From a virus, in IMG/VR virus record IMGVR_UViG_3300008110_000098, positions 1-45,975 of that record: a stretch of DNA of 45,975 nucleotides; one strand, given 5' to 3'. Of the stretch, positions 17,005 to 26,625 are shown in pieces (the stretch's first letter is position 1; each line of letters begins with the position of its first letter). The position numbers and the translations under genes are program-made. Below the pieces are notes generated by a model. The model ran no database searches. It was not told the DNA's origin and saw only the letters and a list, made by a program, of their open reading frames with translations.

Positions 17005-20000
17005 AATGCTCCCTTTTGTTGCACACCATCTTTATATTGTATTACAAATCCTATAGATTCAGTTGATTTTATATTGTCAACTGGTCCAGTACCTTCGTCG
17101 TTGTTTTGTGCCATCATCATTGGAGTAACATACTCGATGGTTTTGTTGATTATGTCTTGCCCATTTCTGCTCAAATCCACAAGTTGCTCCCCGAACAGCA
17201 ATGCTGTTTCTTTAACAAATCTATAAAGAGTATAACTGACACTTGTGCCAGTTTGGGTTCCCAAATCCAAGAATTTACCACCTATTCTTAGACATCCTGA
17301 CCCGTCAACCACTGTGTCTATAAAATAGTAATTAACTCCATTGATGACTAATATATAATTCTCTTTAAAATTGTTGTCTTCAAAAAAGTAGGTATCGGGA
17401 TCATCAAAAGTTGGCCAACCACCGGGCTTCAGGACTTTCATTCCTTCATACGCAAGTTTTCCAACTTCCTCCTCTACAAGCCTTTGCAGAATTTTTCCAC
17501 TATCAGTCACTGTGCCATCAACCCAGTCGCTTACCAAGAACGATTGTGTATCACCCTCTATAAATGAATAGAATGCATACTGGGATGAATCCGTGTCACG
17601 ATAAAAATAAGTATTTGGCTTCAAAACATTTCTTACATCGCCTATACCCAAGCTGGAAGGCACTGTGACTTTGCCTAAATCTTTAACTGAATACACGGCA
17701 GTATTACTTGTGTATATGGCAGAAGAAGTTCCGTTTAATAGGATGTATTCTACATCCGTGGCATCTGAATTGCTCAACGTACCATCATCATCCAATTCAA
17801 TTATATTGTTAACAAAATTTTTGATGTCATAGGTCATACCAGTTGCAACTAAAGTAACTTGCCAAGGACTAGATGCATATCCCTGTGCCACATCCCATAA
17901 GCTCTTAATGTCAAAAAAAGATAAATCTGTAGAATCGTCTGTAATGACATGTTCGTTCGCTTGTACAATATTGAAACCAGTATCTGCAAAAGTAATATTA
18001 GATAACTTAAAACTAAATTCAGCCACACTAATAGGGTCTGTTATTGTTTCCACTACCCTGATGTTGTTTACAAAAGGCGTTTCCACGGTGTATTCTCCAG
18101 CGTAAACTGATGGAGATAAAATTTCCAAAAGAGTAGATGTAGAAGTAGTTGATAATCCAATTCTTTCAAAATTTACATTCTGAGAATATAAATTGACGTA
18201 TTCATTGAAGCCAGTTGTAGTTCCACTAGCATAAGAAGACATTGTGGCAAGAGAATTTCTTAAAACAGCATTGCTTTGTAAGCCTAAAAACATAGCCCTG
18301 TTAAAAACTGTTTGCGCCATTCCTGCAATCATGCTGTCTTCCTGAACATATCTAATATGTACATCATATTCCTCTATTGGAGGCAACACAAAATCCTCAA
18401 ACTCACCTTGAAAATTCAAAGTATGCAGAGTCGCATGAAAAGGAGTGTAATCGGCAATAATTTCTTGACACTCAGCAAGTCTGTTATTTGACAAATCTTT
18501 AATATCTACATCAAGAGCATAATAAGCACTAGCAGATGATCTGCAAGGATCCACGAATGATTTATCAATATCGCAAGGCAGTGTGCTATCACGCAAAGAT
18601 CCATTGTACTCTTCCATGTTGTATACATTTTCAGAATATGGGAAGGATGTTCTTATTTTGCCAAAATTGATATCTGGCACAAAAGGATTTTGCGCACTAA
18701 CCACAATATCAAACAAAATATCATCAGCAGAAATGAGTCGAGTATTCCAATCCTTCGGAGGGTATTCAATCAATCTATCATCTCTTGTGTCTGCTAAGGG
18801 TAATTGCTTGATGTATTCATACAAGAAGGCTTGTTCAGATGAAGCAAAAGCCTTCGTTTGATAGGTTATTCTTATGACATCACCCGGTGCAAGTGTGTTG
18901 CCAAACCAAGTCATTGTGCTTGTTCCGGAAGATGTGGTTATACTTATTGTCGCCAAGTCCAACATGCTCCAATTGCTTGTAGCAGTTCTATAGTGTAACT
19001 CGAAATAAGTGCTATTGACCGGCAAGGATACATAAGTCAAAACAAAAGTATTTGTATCTGTAAAATTAAATGTCTCTGTATAAACATAATCACTGCCAGT
19101 TTGCCAGAATTGTGTAAATTTAAGCAATCTTATGCCAGCGTCTCCCAAAGCTTGCTCAAGACCATTTAAAGTGCCTTTTCTTTTAAATACAGGCACGGCT
19201 TTTTTTATTTGTCTGCGCCAAAGAGTAATATCTGTCGAGCGTAACCTTAAACCAAAGAAATTTGCCAAGTATCCCAACAAAGGCTCTTGTGTTGCATTGG
19301 CATCGACGATGTCTATAAGCTGATTTGCCAAGTTTTCAAGCTCTGTGAATCCCTCTGCAACTGCTTCGTTGAACTTGCTTAAAGTTTGTATGCTTAAATC
19401 GTCTTTTGCATAAACTTGCTTGTACATATCTGGCAAATATCTTTCAAGCAACTTGATGTATTTTTGTGATTTAGTTATGTGCGCAGGATTGGCAACATCA
19501 TTTGCAATATTACTTCTAACATAAAAGTGAAGATATTCAGATATAGAGCTTCCACTTATATTTGGCTGATAAGTGTAGCAAATGTAAAAGTCGCCCTCTC
19601 TTATATTTCCATTAGGACTCCAAATGAACTTGAAGTATCCATACTGAATTTCAGATCCAGCATCAACAATCTTCTCGACTATTGCGTTGGTATTAGCTCC
19701 TCCTCTTATCCATAAAGGATCTGTGGGTGTGCCTTCATTGAAAATTATGTTGGCTTCTGAATAAAAATTCGGGTTTTCAATGGTGCTGCTTGTTAAAACA
19801 TCTTGAAGTCTTTGTGCGTTAGCTATGTTGATTTCGCTTGGATTTTCACACGCCAATTGCTTTGCTTCCTGATAAGCAGTCTGTTGTTCTATTCCAAAAC
19901 TATCAACCAAAGTCAAATTGTTTTTTAAATTGCTTAGGTCTCTTACAATAAAATAAATTTTTATATTTATAATTTTAAAAGGATCATCATTAAAACAGCC

Positions 20001-20078
20001 GTTGGCATCCGGCATGTACATGTCGAATTCAATCTGATCAGTAACTTTGGGATTTTCGTAATATTTCTTAAGCGCCAT
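17001..20078 (-). CDS. Baseplate wedge protein with P2 gpI-like domain
   Basis: 1,025 aa, ATG at 20078 behind GGGGAAA, nine bases after the gp6 stop. Residues about 205-315 resemble tail protein I of P2-like phages: KYIKLLERYLPDMYK, TQEPLLGYLANFFGLRLRS, then LWRRQIKKAVPVFKRKGT and LNGLEQAL. gpI binds the J/gp6-like wedge and positions fibres. The flanking N-terminal 200 residues and the long beta-rich C terminus, which contains repeated DPDTYFFED and KPNTYFYRD segments, are additions. In T4 the counterpart next to gp6 would be gp7, also about 1,000 aa, so this gene probably fills that role. Confidence 0.65.
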   Translation of the reverse strand: MALKKYYENPKVTDQIEFDMYMPDANGCFNDDPFKIINIKIYFIVRDLSNLKNNLTLVDSFGIEQQTAYQEAKQLACENPSEINIANAQRLQDVLTSSTIENPNFYSEANIIFNEGTPTDPLWIRGGANTNAIVEKIVDAGSEIQYGYFKFIWSPNGNIREGDFYICYTYQPNISGSSISEYLHFYVRSNIANDVANPAHITKSQKYIKLLERYLPDMYKQVYAKDDLSIQTLSKFNEAVAEGFTELENLANQLIDIVDANATQEPLLGYLANFFGLRLRSTDITLWRRQIKKAVPVFKRKGTLNGLEQALGDAGIRLLKFTQFWQTGSDYVYTETFNFTDTNTFVLTYVSLPVNSTYFELHYRTATSNWSMLDLATISITTSSGTSTMTWFGNTLAPGDVIRITYQTKAFASSEQAFLYEYIKQLPLADTRDDRLIEYPPKDWNTRLISADDILFDIVVSAQNPFVPDINFGKIRTSFPYSENVYNMEEYNGSLRDSTLPCDIDKSFVDPCRSSASAYYALDVDIKDLSNNRLAECQEIIADYTPFHATLHTLNFQGEFEDFVLPPIEEYDVHIRYVQEDSMIAGMAQTVFNRAMFLGLQSNAVLRNSLATMSSYASGTTTGFNEYVNLYSQNVNFERIGLSTTSTSTLLEILSPSVYAGEYTVETPFVNNIRVVETITDPISVAEFSFKLSNITFADTGFNIVQANEHVITDDSTDLSFFDIKSLWDVAQGYASSPWQVTLVATGMTYDIKNFVNNIIELDDDGTLSNSDATDVEYILLNGTSSAIYTSNTAVYSVKDLGKVTVPSSLGIGDVRNVLKPNTYFYRDTDSSQYAFYSFIEGDTQSFLVSDWVDGTVTDSGKILQRLVEEEVGKLAYEGMKVLKPGGWPTFDDPDTYFFEDNNFKENYILVINGVNYYFIDTVVDGSGCLRIGGKFLDLGTQTGTSVSYTLYRFVKETALLFGEQLVDLSRNGQDIINKTIEYVTPMMMAQNNDEGTGPVDNIKSTESIGFVIQYKDGVQQKGAL

Positions 20079-20087
20079 TTTTCCCCA

Positions 20088-21641
20088 TTACTCGTATGTG
20101 AATTCAATATTTGTAGCGTCAGGTCTTATTATTTCGTAATATTTAGCGGCCACCACACGACCACTATTATTAGGATCAGCTGTAGTCAAGCTAACTTCAT
20201 ACCTGTACGGCTCTGTAACGGAGGACAAACCCTTTATCACATCTGTATCTCTTAAAGTTTGTCCATAATCCCAATTTACAAGGTTGAAAAATATAGCCAT
20301 ATTTCTTTCAATCTTTGCCCTTATGTCGTCTTCAAAAGTGCGATAATATTTGTCCAAAATTACATCAATAGAAACTGTGCATCCAATAATTACCCCATCA
20401 CGCACGCACAAGAAATCTGTAAGCATTTTTCTATCGTTCATATATTCGATAAGTTCAGCTTTAAACTCAGAACTTGCTGTTTGCAAACCATCAGATCCAG
20501 ATTTGGCCAATACAAACAAATCAATGATATTTGCAGCGCAACCACCATGTCTCAAAATAGCAGATGCTTTTCCCATTACTCCGTTATAAGGAGTTACAAA
20601 AATATCCGCCAGATTCTTGTAGTCAGAGCCGCTCACCGCACGATCTTGAGATTTATTATAAACCGGCAATTTTCGTCTTATATCCTCAGCAGTGTCTCCG
20701 TTATAACCAAATTCACCTTTCGTATAATTTGTAAATGCTACAGGGACAGTGGCAGCCTCTCCTTCAACATTAATGACCGAGTTGTAATTAACAAAGTTTG
20801 TAACGATATTGCCAATAGTACCACCACCGACTCTGTATGTCACAGTAATTACAGATCCATTTGCTGGAGATATTCCAGCCCTATTGTTGCCAAATACAAC
20901 AAATGCTGAGTAATCGGAATTGTACTCTACTCTAAATTCTTTTCTCGGCTGACTGTCAGTGAAAAAATCAACTTTCTCCCACTTCAAACCATCCACCATG
21001 ACTCTTACCGAATCAAGAAGCACAGGTCTATAACTCAGCAAAAATGATTGGTTAATATCGCCAGTGCCCAAAAAATCTTCTGAAAATGTTTGACCTTCCA
21101 ATCCTACTATGTTGGAATTTACTATTGTTCCAGCACTTATCACTATATCCTGATCATAAATCGGCCTATTATAAACATCTGCTGGAAATAACTCATAATT
21201 AATGACTTGATCATTATTTACTATTTGAATATCATATGGCGTTGGAATTATAAGATCTATTACTTGAGTCGCATCTATTCTGGCACTCCACAGACATTTT
21301 GAAGCTATGGGCGGTTGCGGATTCATACCAACCAACTTGGCAAGCCTAAATGCGTTTTCCGTTTCAGTTACAGTATCGATAAAGACTTCGTTTGCTATTT
21401 GGTCTATTTTGAAAGATAAAGTATCTGCGATGAAAGCCCAATTTTCAATTAGCATTATTGCCAAGCTTGATTCAACAAAATCGTTGAAATCACTTCCAAA
21501 TTTGTCCCTTGTAAAAGATATAAGTCTGGCTTTCATGGACCAGAAATCTTGATTGGTATAATTAAGATTTACAGGACTCGGCCTGTTTTGTATATTTGTT
21601 TGCTTATAGGGCGTTAAATTGAACGGACATTGATCAGCCAT
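20088..21641 (-). CDS. Baseplate wedge protein, gp6/J-like
   Basis: 517 aa; the ATG at 21641 overlaps the gp25 stop as TAATG. The pattern is that of T4 gp6 and Baseplate_J proteins: an N-terminal helical part (NYTNQDFWSMKARLISFTRDKFG, then LIENWAFIADTLSFKIDQIANEVFIDTV), a central domain with VRVMVDGLKWEKVDFFTD and FVVFGNNRAGISPANGS, the segment AVSGSDYKNLADIFVTPYNGVMGKA typical of J, and a C terminus with TLRDTDVIKGLSSV. The gp6 ring forms the inner wedge of the baseplate together with gp25 and gp53. Gene order gp25-gp6-wedge supports the call. Confidence 0.88.
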   Translation of the reverse strand: MADQCPFNLTPYKQTNIQNRPSPVNLNYTNQDFWSMKARLISFTRDKFGSDFNDFVESSLAIMLIENWAFIADTLSFKIDQIANEVFIDTVTETENAFRLAKLVGMNPQPPIASKCLWSARIDATQVIDLIIPTPYDIQIVNNDQVINYELFPADVYNRPIYDQDIVISAGTIVNSNIVGLEGQTFSEDFLGTGDINQSFLLSYRPVLLDSVRVMVDGLKWEKVDFFTDSQPRKEFRVEYNSDYSAFVVFGNNRAGISPANGSVITVTYRVGGGTIGNIVTNFVNYNSVINVEGEAATVPVAFTNYTKGEFGYNGDTAEDIRRKLPVYNKSQDRAVSGSDYKNLADIFVTPYNGVMGKASAILRHGGCAANIIDLFVLAKSGSDGLQTASSEFKAELIEYMNDRKMLTDFLCVRDGVIIGCTVSIDVILDKYYRTFEDDIRAKIERNMAIFFNLVNWDYGQTLRDTDVIKGLSSVTEPYRYEVSLTTADPNNSGRVVAAKYYEIIRPDATNIEFTYE

Positions 21642-22063
21642 TATTCACCACCATTGATCGGTAACTGTAGGGTTAATGTATCTACTGCTTGCACATTGTC
21701 TGGTACTGCAAATCTAATTTTTATGTAAAGTATGTGCTCACTTTGGGTTTTATCGTCTGAATCTGCCAAATCTGCGTTCGTTCCAGAATTTTCAACAACT
21801 AGTTCCAGTATGGTTACCCTAGGTTCCCAATCTTTAATTGCCTCGATAATAAGTTGTCTTGCGGATTTTGCCAACAAATCATTGTTTTGTTCAAACAGTA
21901 ATCTTCGCAATGGCACTCCAAAAGTTGGCAACATTACCCTTTCGCCGGGATTAGTCAGTAGCAACTGCAACAAGTCACCTTTTATAGCGGTTGTTCCAGT
22001 TGTTGTTTTCAAAAGACCCAATGGATTTTTTACTATTGGATAAGGAGCGCCTAATATTTGCAT
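21641..22063 (-). CDS. Baseplate wedge protein gp25/W (GPW_gp25 family)
   Basis: 140 aa, the usual size for gp25. ATG at 22063 follows AAAGGTAT. Family signature: IKGDLLQLLLTNPGERVMLPTFG, VPLRRLLFEQN, then IIEAIKDWEPRVTI with the conserved E-P-R, and a C-terminal beta strand (YIKIRFAVPDN). gp25 forms the core bundle with gp6 and nucleates sheath attachment in T4. Older literature called it a lysozyme-like protein, but the family is structural. Confidence 0.92.
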   Translation of the reverse strand: MQILGAPYPIVKNPLGLLKTTTGTTAIKGDLLQLLLTNPGERVMLPTFGVPLRRLLFEQNNDLLAKSARQLIIEAIKDWEPRVTILELVVENSGTNADLADSDDKTQSEHILYIKIRFAVPDNVQAVDTLTLQLPINGGE

Positions 22064-22111
22064 TTTATACCTTTATATTATATAGCAGTTAAAACGCATC
22101 ATTAAATCACA

Positions 22112-24220
22112 TTATTTTACTTTCAATACGCCTTTTTCCCCCACTCCTATATTTGGCCTTAAATTATAAATAGATGCTGTAGCTGCACTTTTTGAACAGC
22201 TGGCGTATACCCTGTCACTTATTTTAAGTTTTCCTTCCGCAAAAACCACGACTGGGAAAACTCCCGGAGCCTTTTCCTTGGGTTTAGTACTTCCGGGATC
22301 TTTTTTTTGCTCATAATCCTTACCGGCCAGTATGTAAGCCCTGTCATCCGAAACATTCATAAATCTTTCATTTTGCTGATATTGCATATTTTTCACAATA
22401 TAATAACTATTTTTAGAAACAGACGTTACCTGATTTGCAGGATTATCTTTTGATCCAATAACTTGATTAATCGAATCCGTGGCTGCCAAAATTAATGCAC
22501 CACCAGCCCTTAAGATTACTTGGCCGGGACCACTGGCCTTTTCCTGCATGATTAAATAATGTGGACCTTTTTTATCTAAATTAGTTTTTTGTGGAGCCAT
22601 TAAGGTTATTCTTTGTTGTGCGGTTTTCTCCTGAGAATCTGTATCGCTAAATAACAACATAAGACCATAACCAGACCTTATTCTTAAAAATCCCTTAGTA
22701 GCCTTGGCTACAGGTACACTACCATCTCTACGCTCTCTTAATTCCCTGTCATTGCCACCATCGCTCAATACTATTTCATGCAAACTTGTGCTAGTTATGC
22801 TAATTCCTTGTTTTGCAGTGGCAACTCTTTTGCCATATCCCCCGGAGAATGCACTGTTGATTGATGTGTTTGCAGAAAGTACAACTTCTGTATCGTCACA
22901 TAAGAATATTTGATTTCCCAAAGCTGATTTAAGTTTGACACCATTGTCTTCGCCCCTGATATGTACTTTTGCAGGACTTCCTAGTCTGCCTGTGGGTTTT
23001 TCAGTATCGTTCATTTCTATGACATGACCTGTGCATGATTTGAAATAAATCTTACCCATATACCTGTTTGTACAACCGAAATCAAATGGCTGCATGCTTC
23101 TTTCCCACCTAATTAATCCAGATGGAGCTTCAACAGAATCGTCCATGACCATAGTGTGACCACTTATTGACAAAAGCTGTATGCCAGTTTGGGGCAAATC
23201 ACATCGATTGTTTTGTGGAGTACGTGGCCCCGAATAAGGTCGGCACTCACTTGCCTGTTTGAAGTAACGATTTGCTCCACCCAATGTTTTTTTGTTAGGT
23301 GCGACTGACGATGATGATATTCCCAATACTCCACTATTGGCTGCGTTCACTATATTTACATCATTGCCAGCCCCAGATCTTCTGCAAACTTTGGCTTTTG
23401 TATTTACTTCATAGTCTTCATAACAATCAGTTGAAGAACGTATCCCATTACATGCTGGATTAGCCCATTCTCCACCATGATGTAGATGATCATCTTTCAT
23501 TATCATCCAGTTGCCGCAACCCGACATAATTTCGAATCTCTTCCATTTTCTTGCACATCTTGTGCTTCCATCCACCATCTTTATCATGTGCTTTTCTGGA
23601 GTTTTGAAACCATAAATGTTTGGATAACTGTCGGTGGGCTGCACTTGTGCTCCACTAGCTCCTCTAGTAGCTTCGAAACTTTCACGACTTCCTCCAAAAT
23701 CATAAACGTTATAACTTTCGGTATTCCAAGGTGGCAGCACTTGATTTGGATTGCCCACAAGATATCCGCCTCTTCGACCAGCATAAATTTGATCAAATTC
23801 TGGGACACTAACTCCAAAGCCACTTCTCGTTCTTGACCAAGTTGTACCAAGGTAATATGGCACGCTACGATTGCCTCCCTCAAATGCGAACATAACAGTG
23901 CTGCCAGCTGGAGGCACCCATGATAAACCTGAATCATCAAAGCCTCCCAAAGCTGAAATTGGAAAGGCCCACGGCAAACCTTGGATGTCTATGTCGGTGC
24001 TATGAAACAAAGGACACCAAATTTGAATTCTATTTTGCGCCATATAATCTCTGGTGCTAACACATAATGCTGTGTATATTCCAAATGCAGCAGCATTTTG
24101 TTTTAGCTTCTTGCCACCATCTTGTTCATTGGTCCTTGATATTTTTTGATTTCCGTATTCTCCACCAAGCAAAGATTCAAGCTTGTTTATTCTATTGGCT
24201 AAATCATTTATAACTGACAT
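22112..24220 (-). CDS. Central spike/hub protein, gp5-like, without lysozyme domain
   Basis: 702 aa; ATG at 24220 behind an excellent ribosome site, AAAGGTGAT. Residues about 46-128 form a gp5-type OB fold (FGIYTALCVSTRDYMAQNRI, then LPWAFPISALGG, WVPPAGSTVMFAFEGGNRS, PYYLGTTW). There is no segment resembling the T4 gp5 lysozyme domain. Instead, several 'G-H-x-I/M-x-M/L-x-D' units follow (HMIKMVDGS, GHTMVMDDS, GHVIEMNDTE, NQIFLCDDTE, HEIVLSDGG), the repeat of the gp5C/VgrG trimeric needle. It forms the membrane-piercing tip of the tail tube, on the hub encoded just upstream. Confidence 0.8.
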   Translation of the reverse strand: MSVINDLANRINKLESLLGGEYGNQKISRTNEQDGGKKLKQNAAAFGIYTALCVSTRDYMAQNRIQIWCPLFHSTDIDIQGLPWAFPISALGGFDDSGLSWVPPAGSTVMFAFEGGNRSVPYYLGTTWSRTRSGFGVSVPEFDQIYAGRRGGYLVGNPNQVLPPWNTESYNVYDFGGSRESFEATRGASGAQVQPTDSYPNIYGFKTPEKHMIKMVDGSTRCARKWKRFEIMSGCGNWMIMKDDHLHHGGEWANPACNGIRSSTDCYEDYEVNTKAKVCRRSGAGNDVNIVNAANSGVLGISSSSVAPNKKTLGGANRYFKQASECRPYSGPRTPQNNRCDLPQTGIQLLSISGHTMVMDDSVEAPSGLIRWERSMQPFDFGCTNRYMGKIYFKSCTGHVIEMNDTEKPTGRLGSPAKVHIRGEDNGVKLKSALGNQIFLCDDTEVVLSANTSINSAFSGGYGKRVATAKQGISITSTSLHEIVLSDGGNDRELRERRDGSVPVAKATKGFLRIRSGYGLMLLFSDTDSQEKTAQQRITLMAPQKTNLDKKGPHYLIMQEKASGPGQVILRAGGALILAATDSINQVIGSKDNPANQVTSVSKNSYYIVKNMQYQQNERFMNVSDDRAYILAGKDYEQKKDPGSTKPKEKAPGVFPVVVFAEGKLKISDRVYASCSKSAATASIYNLRPNIGVGEKGVLKVK

Positions 24221-24233
24221 AAATCACCTTTTA

Positions 24234-25748
24234 TTATTGGTTTGGCGGTACAGAACTTATCTTTAAAGTAGTCGTGTACTTTGCATCTTCGCCTATTTGA
24301 TGGCTAACAGATTTAATCATGTAGTTAGTTTTAGAAAATGTTTGATTTACTGTTGGGAAGGCCAGCCAGTCACAATCAAAACCATTTGACTTAATAGCAG
24401 GAGGATTAAGATAGATTATAGAAATAAATTTGCCAACATAGTTTACGCCAATGTAGGTGGGGTCACCTTGTATCACAAGATCGGCTTCTAAAACAGAAGT
24501 AGTTTCAATTGCTTTGGTTGCTGCGGCGTTGGCTCCTAGAGCCACAGTCTCTTTATCGCCTGCCTCTGCGGGAGCACGCCAGTTAAGATTGTTTACTGGC
24601 ACTTGTACTTGGGTTTGTACGCCTGTATTATTTGTTTTGAATTGTCTTCCAGTCTGATCGTCGCCACATGCTCGGGTTTTAATTACTTTTGTACTCAGAC
24701 CGCCTTGCATACCGGCACCTAGGGGAGAATTTGCAACAAATTCAATTTTGGGGTCAAAACTTATTACAGGACTACAATCTCCACCATTTACGATATATGT
24801 CTTAAAAATAGTAGTGCCAGATTGTGCTTGACATGTCGAACCATTAAACAAACACTCATCTTGATTACTTTCCATTATTATGATATTAGGTTCTATAAGG
24901 TGGGGAGTGCTCATGAAAAACATGCCCCTGAAACGGTCAGTAGTCAGTGAATTTGTCCACTGCCTAATTGCTGTCAAAGGATCTGTCCTGTCTGGGTTCC
25001 AAACTGATTTAGGCCCGTCAAAGCCTCCATCTGACTGCAAAAAACCAAATTTACTTATAACATCATTAGGATTTCTTCTATAAAATAATGTTTTTGGTTG
25101 TCTAAGTTTCAAAGTTCTTTGTTTGCAATTTCTATCAGGTCTTATGGCTGCGTCTGTGGCATCTTTAAATTTAATTCTACTAGTTTGACTGCCTATAGGC
25201 TCTGCCATTCTTGTTTGGGATGCAGTGGCACTCATGTCCTTAATTGTGACCGAATATTTCCACAAACCGTTAGCATTTTCAGCGGTTATTTTATCGACAA
25301 TGCTGCCTACTAAAAATCCCCTTGGGTGAGAAGTAACAGTATTATCTAATATTGGACTTCTTCCAACTTCTGCAACACCATATTTGTAGATCTCTCCGTT
25401 GCAAGATTGTATTAACCAACCAAATTCAATAAGGACGTACTTTTCCGCATCACCAATTGAGCAAGCGTCAGTTGTCAACAACTGTAAAAATGTGCCAAAA
25501 TCACCTCCAGTGGTATCAATTAATTCTATAACAAAGCCCCAACCGTCACTGCCACCATAACTAAAAGATTTTATGAAAACCGAGTTGTTTGAACTGGGAG
25601 AAGATTTGTTGCCAACGGTGATTTGCTTGCCATTTATGTTCAATATCATATTTACAAAACCGGATAATGTTGCTCCCGGCAGAGGCTTAGCCAAAGGAGC
25701 ACACAGATATGGTCTGGCTAGCGCTGGTAGATTGCAAACTCTTGCCAT
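24234..25748 (-). CDS. Baseplate hub protein, gp27/gpD-like
   Basis: 504 aa; the ATG at 25748 follows AAGGATC. The N-terminal part reads as a hub fold (LNINGKQITVGN, FIKSFSYGGSDGWGFVIELIDTTGGDFGTFL, then EKYVLIEFGWLI and VGSIVDKITAENANGLWKYSVTIKDMS), and the C terminus has FISIIYLNPPAIKSN and KTNYMIKSVSHQIG. The 'new-coordinate shift then translated field' layout is that of late control protein D/gp27, which caps the tube and carries the spike. It lies directly between gp53-like and spike genes, the expected place. Assignment rests on context and general pattern more than on one diagnostic motif. Confidence 0.6.
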   Translation of the reverse strand: MARVCNLPALARPYLCAPLAKPLPGATLSGFVNMILNINGKQITVGNKSSPSSNNSVFIKSFSYGGSDGWGFVIELIDTTGGDFGTFLQLLTTDACSIGDAEKYVLIEFGWLIQSCNGEIYKYGVAEVGRSPILDNTVTSHPRGFLVGSIVDKITAENANGLWKYSVTIKDMSATASQTRMAEPIGSQTSRIKFKDATDAAIRPDRNCKQRTLKLRQPKTLFYRRNPNDVISKFGFLQSDGGFDGPKSVWNPDRTDPLTAIRQWTNSLTTDRFRGMFFMSTPHLIEPNIIIMESNQDECLFNGSTCQAQSGTTIFKTYIVNGGDCSPVISFDPKIEFVANSPLGAGMQGGLSTKVIKTRACGDDQTGRQFKTNNTGVQTQVQVPVNNLNWRAPAEAGDKETVALGANAAATKAIETTSVLEADLVIQGDPTYIGVNYVGKFISIIYLNPPAIKSNGFDCDWLAFPTVNQTFSKTNYMIKSVSHQIGEDAKYTTTLKISSVPPNQ

Positions 25749-25756
25749 TGTGATCC

Positions 25757-26083
25757 TTATGCAAAATTGTTGGGTAAACGCAGTGTTTTGCCAGCTGTGA
25801 AATCGGCTATGTCATATATGCTGTTGAATTCCATTATTTTCCACCAATAATCTGGAGTAAAATATATTTTTTGTGATACTAAATCTGGACGGTATTCAAC
25901 AGCTGTCGTAATAATCATGAACTTGTCTTCTTCGCTTTCAACCATGTCTTTTCTTTTGTAGGTCGTGAAGGTTATTTTGCGGTCATCTCCATAATAAATT
26001 ACAGATGAATTAGTGTACCTGCTTGTAAAGTTGACATATATTTCAGAGTTGATTTGCGCCGCTTTTTCAATGAAATTAGCCAT
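25757..26083 (-). CDS. gp53-like/LysM-type baseplate protein
   Basis: 108 aa; ATG at 26083 with TTGGAG seven bases upstream, one base after the previous stop. The C-terminal part, AVEYRPDLVSQKIYFTPDYWWKIMEFNSIYDIADFTAGKTLRLPN in separate pieces, has the LysM-like signature of tail protein X/gp53: 'RPD-L-S-x-K-x-Y-x-T-P-D-Y-W-W-x-I-M-x-x-N', then 'D-F-x-x-G-K-x-x-R-x-P'. In T4, gp53 clamps neighbouring wedges together around the hub. Small hub-clamp proteins of contractile injection systems look the same. Confidence 0.75.
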   Translation of the reverse strand: MANFIEKAAQINSEIYVNFTSRYTNSSVIYYGDDRKITFTTYKRKDMVESEEDKFMIITTAVEYRPDLVSQKIYFTPDYWWKIMEFNSIYDIADFTAGKTLRLPNNFA

Positions 26084-26614
26084 TTATACTCCAAAAGTAA
26101 TTATTCTCTCTGCTCCGGGAAGATTTCCAGAGTCATATACAACATTGAAACTCATATCTACGTCGAACTGATATGGTATGTAGCCTATGTCGGACCAAGG
26201 CACATCATTTGGAAATTTTACACTGTAACTCTCCAAAACCACACAAAGTTCGTAATCTCCAAGCAATCTGCCACATTTTATTTTACATATAGGAGGAGGC
26301 AAATATGGCAAGTTACTTACCAAAGACCTTGGATACGTGGCAGCTTCTATTAATCTCAAAGCTCTAAGATTATCAAGCAACTTGGTTTCATTTTCTGCTA
26401 TAAAATGAGCAGTCCAGCTTATTTTTCTATCTCCGCTGTTGGAAAATGTTTTTGTAGGCATTGAACGACCTACGCCAGTCTCGGAAGCATAGCTTGCATC
26501 ATGCTGATCGGAAAGTTCCGGCAAATTGTTCATGAATATGCGAACGCCGCCAATACTGATGTAGCAATCTTGCAGATACAGCAGCTGCCCTGTGTTAGTT
26601 GTGGCTAGACTCAT
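26084..26614 (-). CDS. Tube-proximal baseplate protein (tube initiator-like)
   Basis: 176 aa; ATG at 26614 with AGAGGTAT. It lies between tape measure and gp53-like genes, where T4-like and injection-system operons place tube initiator or tube-like proteins (gp48/gp54/Afp7-type). The sequence is beta-rich with no enzyme motifs. Recognisable blocks are YLQDCYISIGGVRIFMNNLPE, KTFSNSGDRKISWTAHFIAEN, IKCGRLLGDYELCVVLESYSVKFP and FDVDMSFNVVYDSGNLPGAE. The whole suggests a tube-fold protein that connects hub and tail tube. The exact T4 counterpart is uncertain. Confidence 0.55.
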   Translation of the reverse strand: MSLATTNTGQLLYLQDCYISIGGVRIFMNNLPELSDQHDASYASETGVGRSMPTKTFSNSGDRKISWTAHFIAENETKLLDNLRALRLIEAATYPRSLVSNLPYLPPPICKIKCGRLLGDYELCVVLESYSVKFPNDVPWSDIGYIPYQFDVDMSFNVVYDSGNLPGAERIITFGV

Positions 26615-26625
26615 TTATACCTCTA

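Noticed and set aside
20259-20909. 216-codon plus-strand frame
   Set aside because: Antisense to the gp6-like gene, with Cys/Tyr/Arg/Ser-rich composition typical of a shadow frame.
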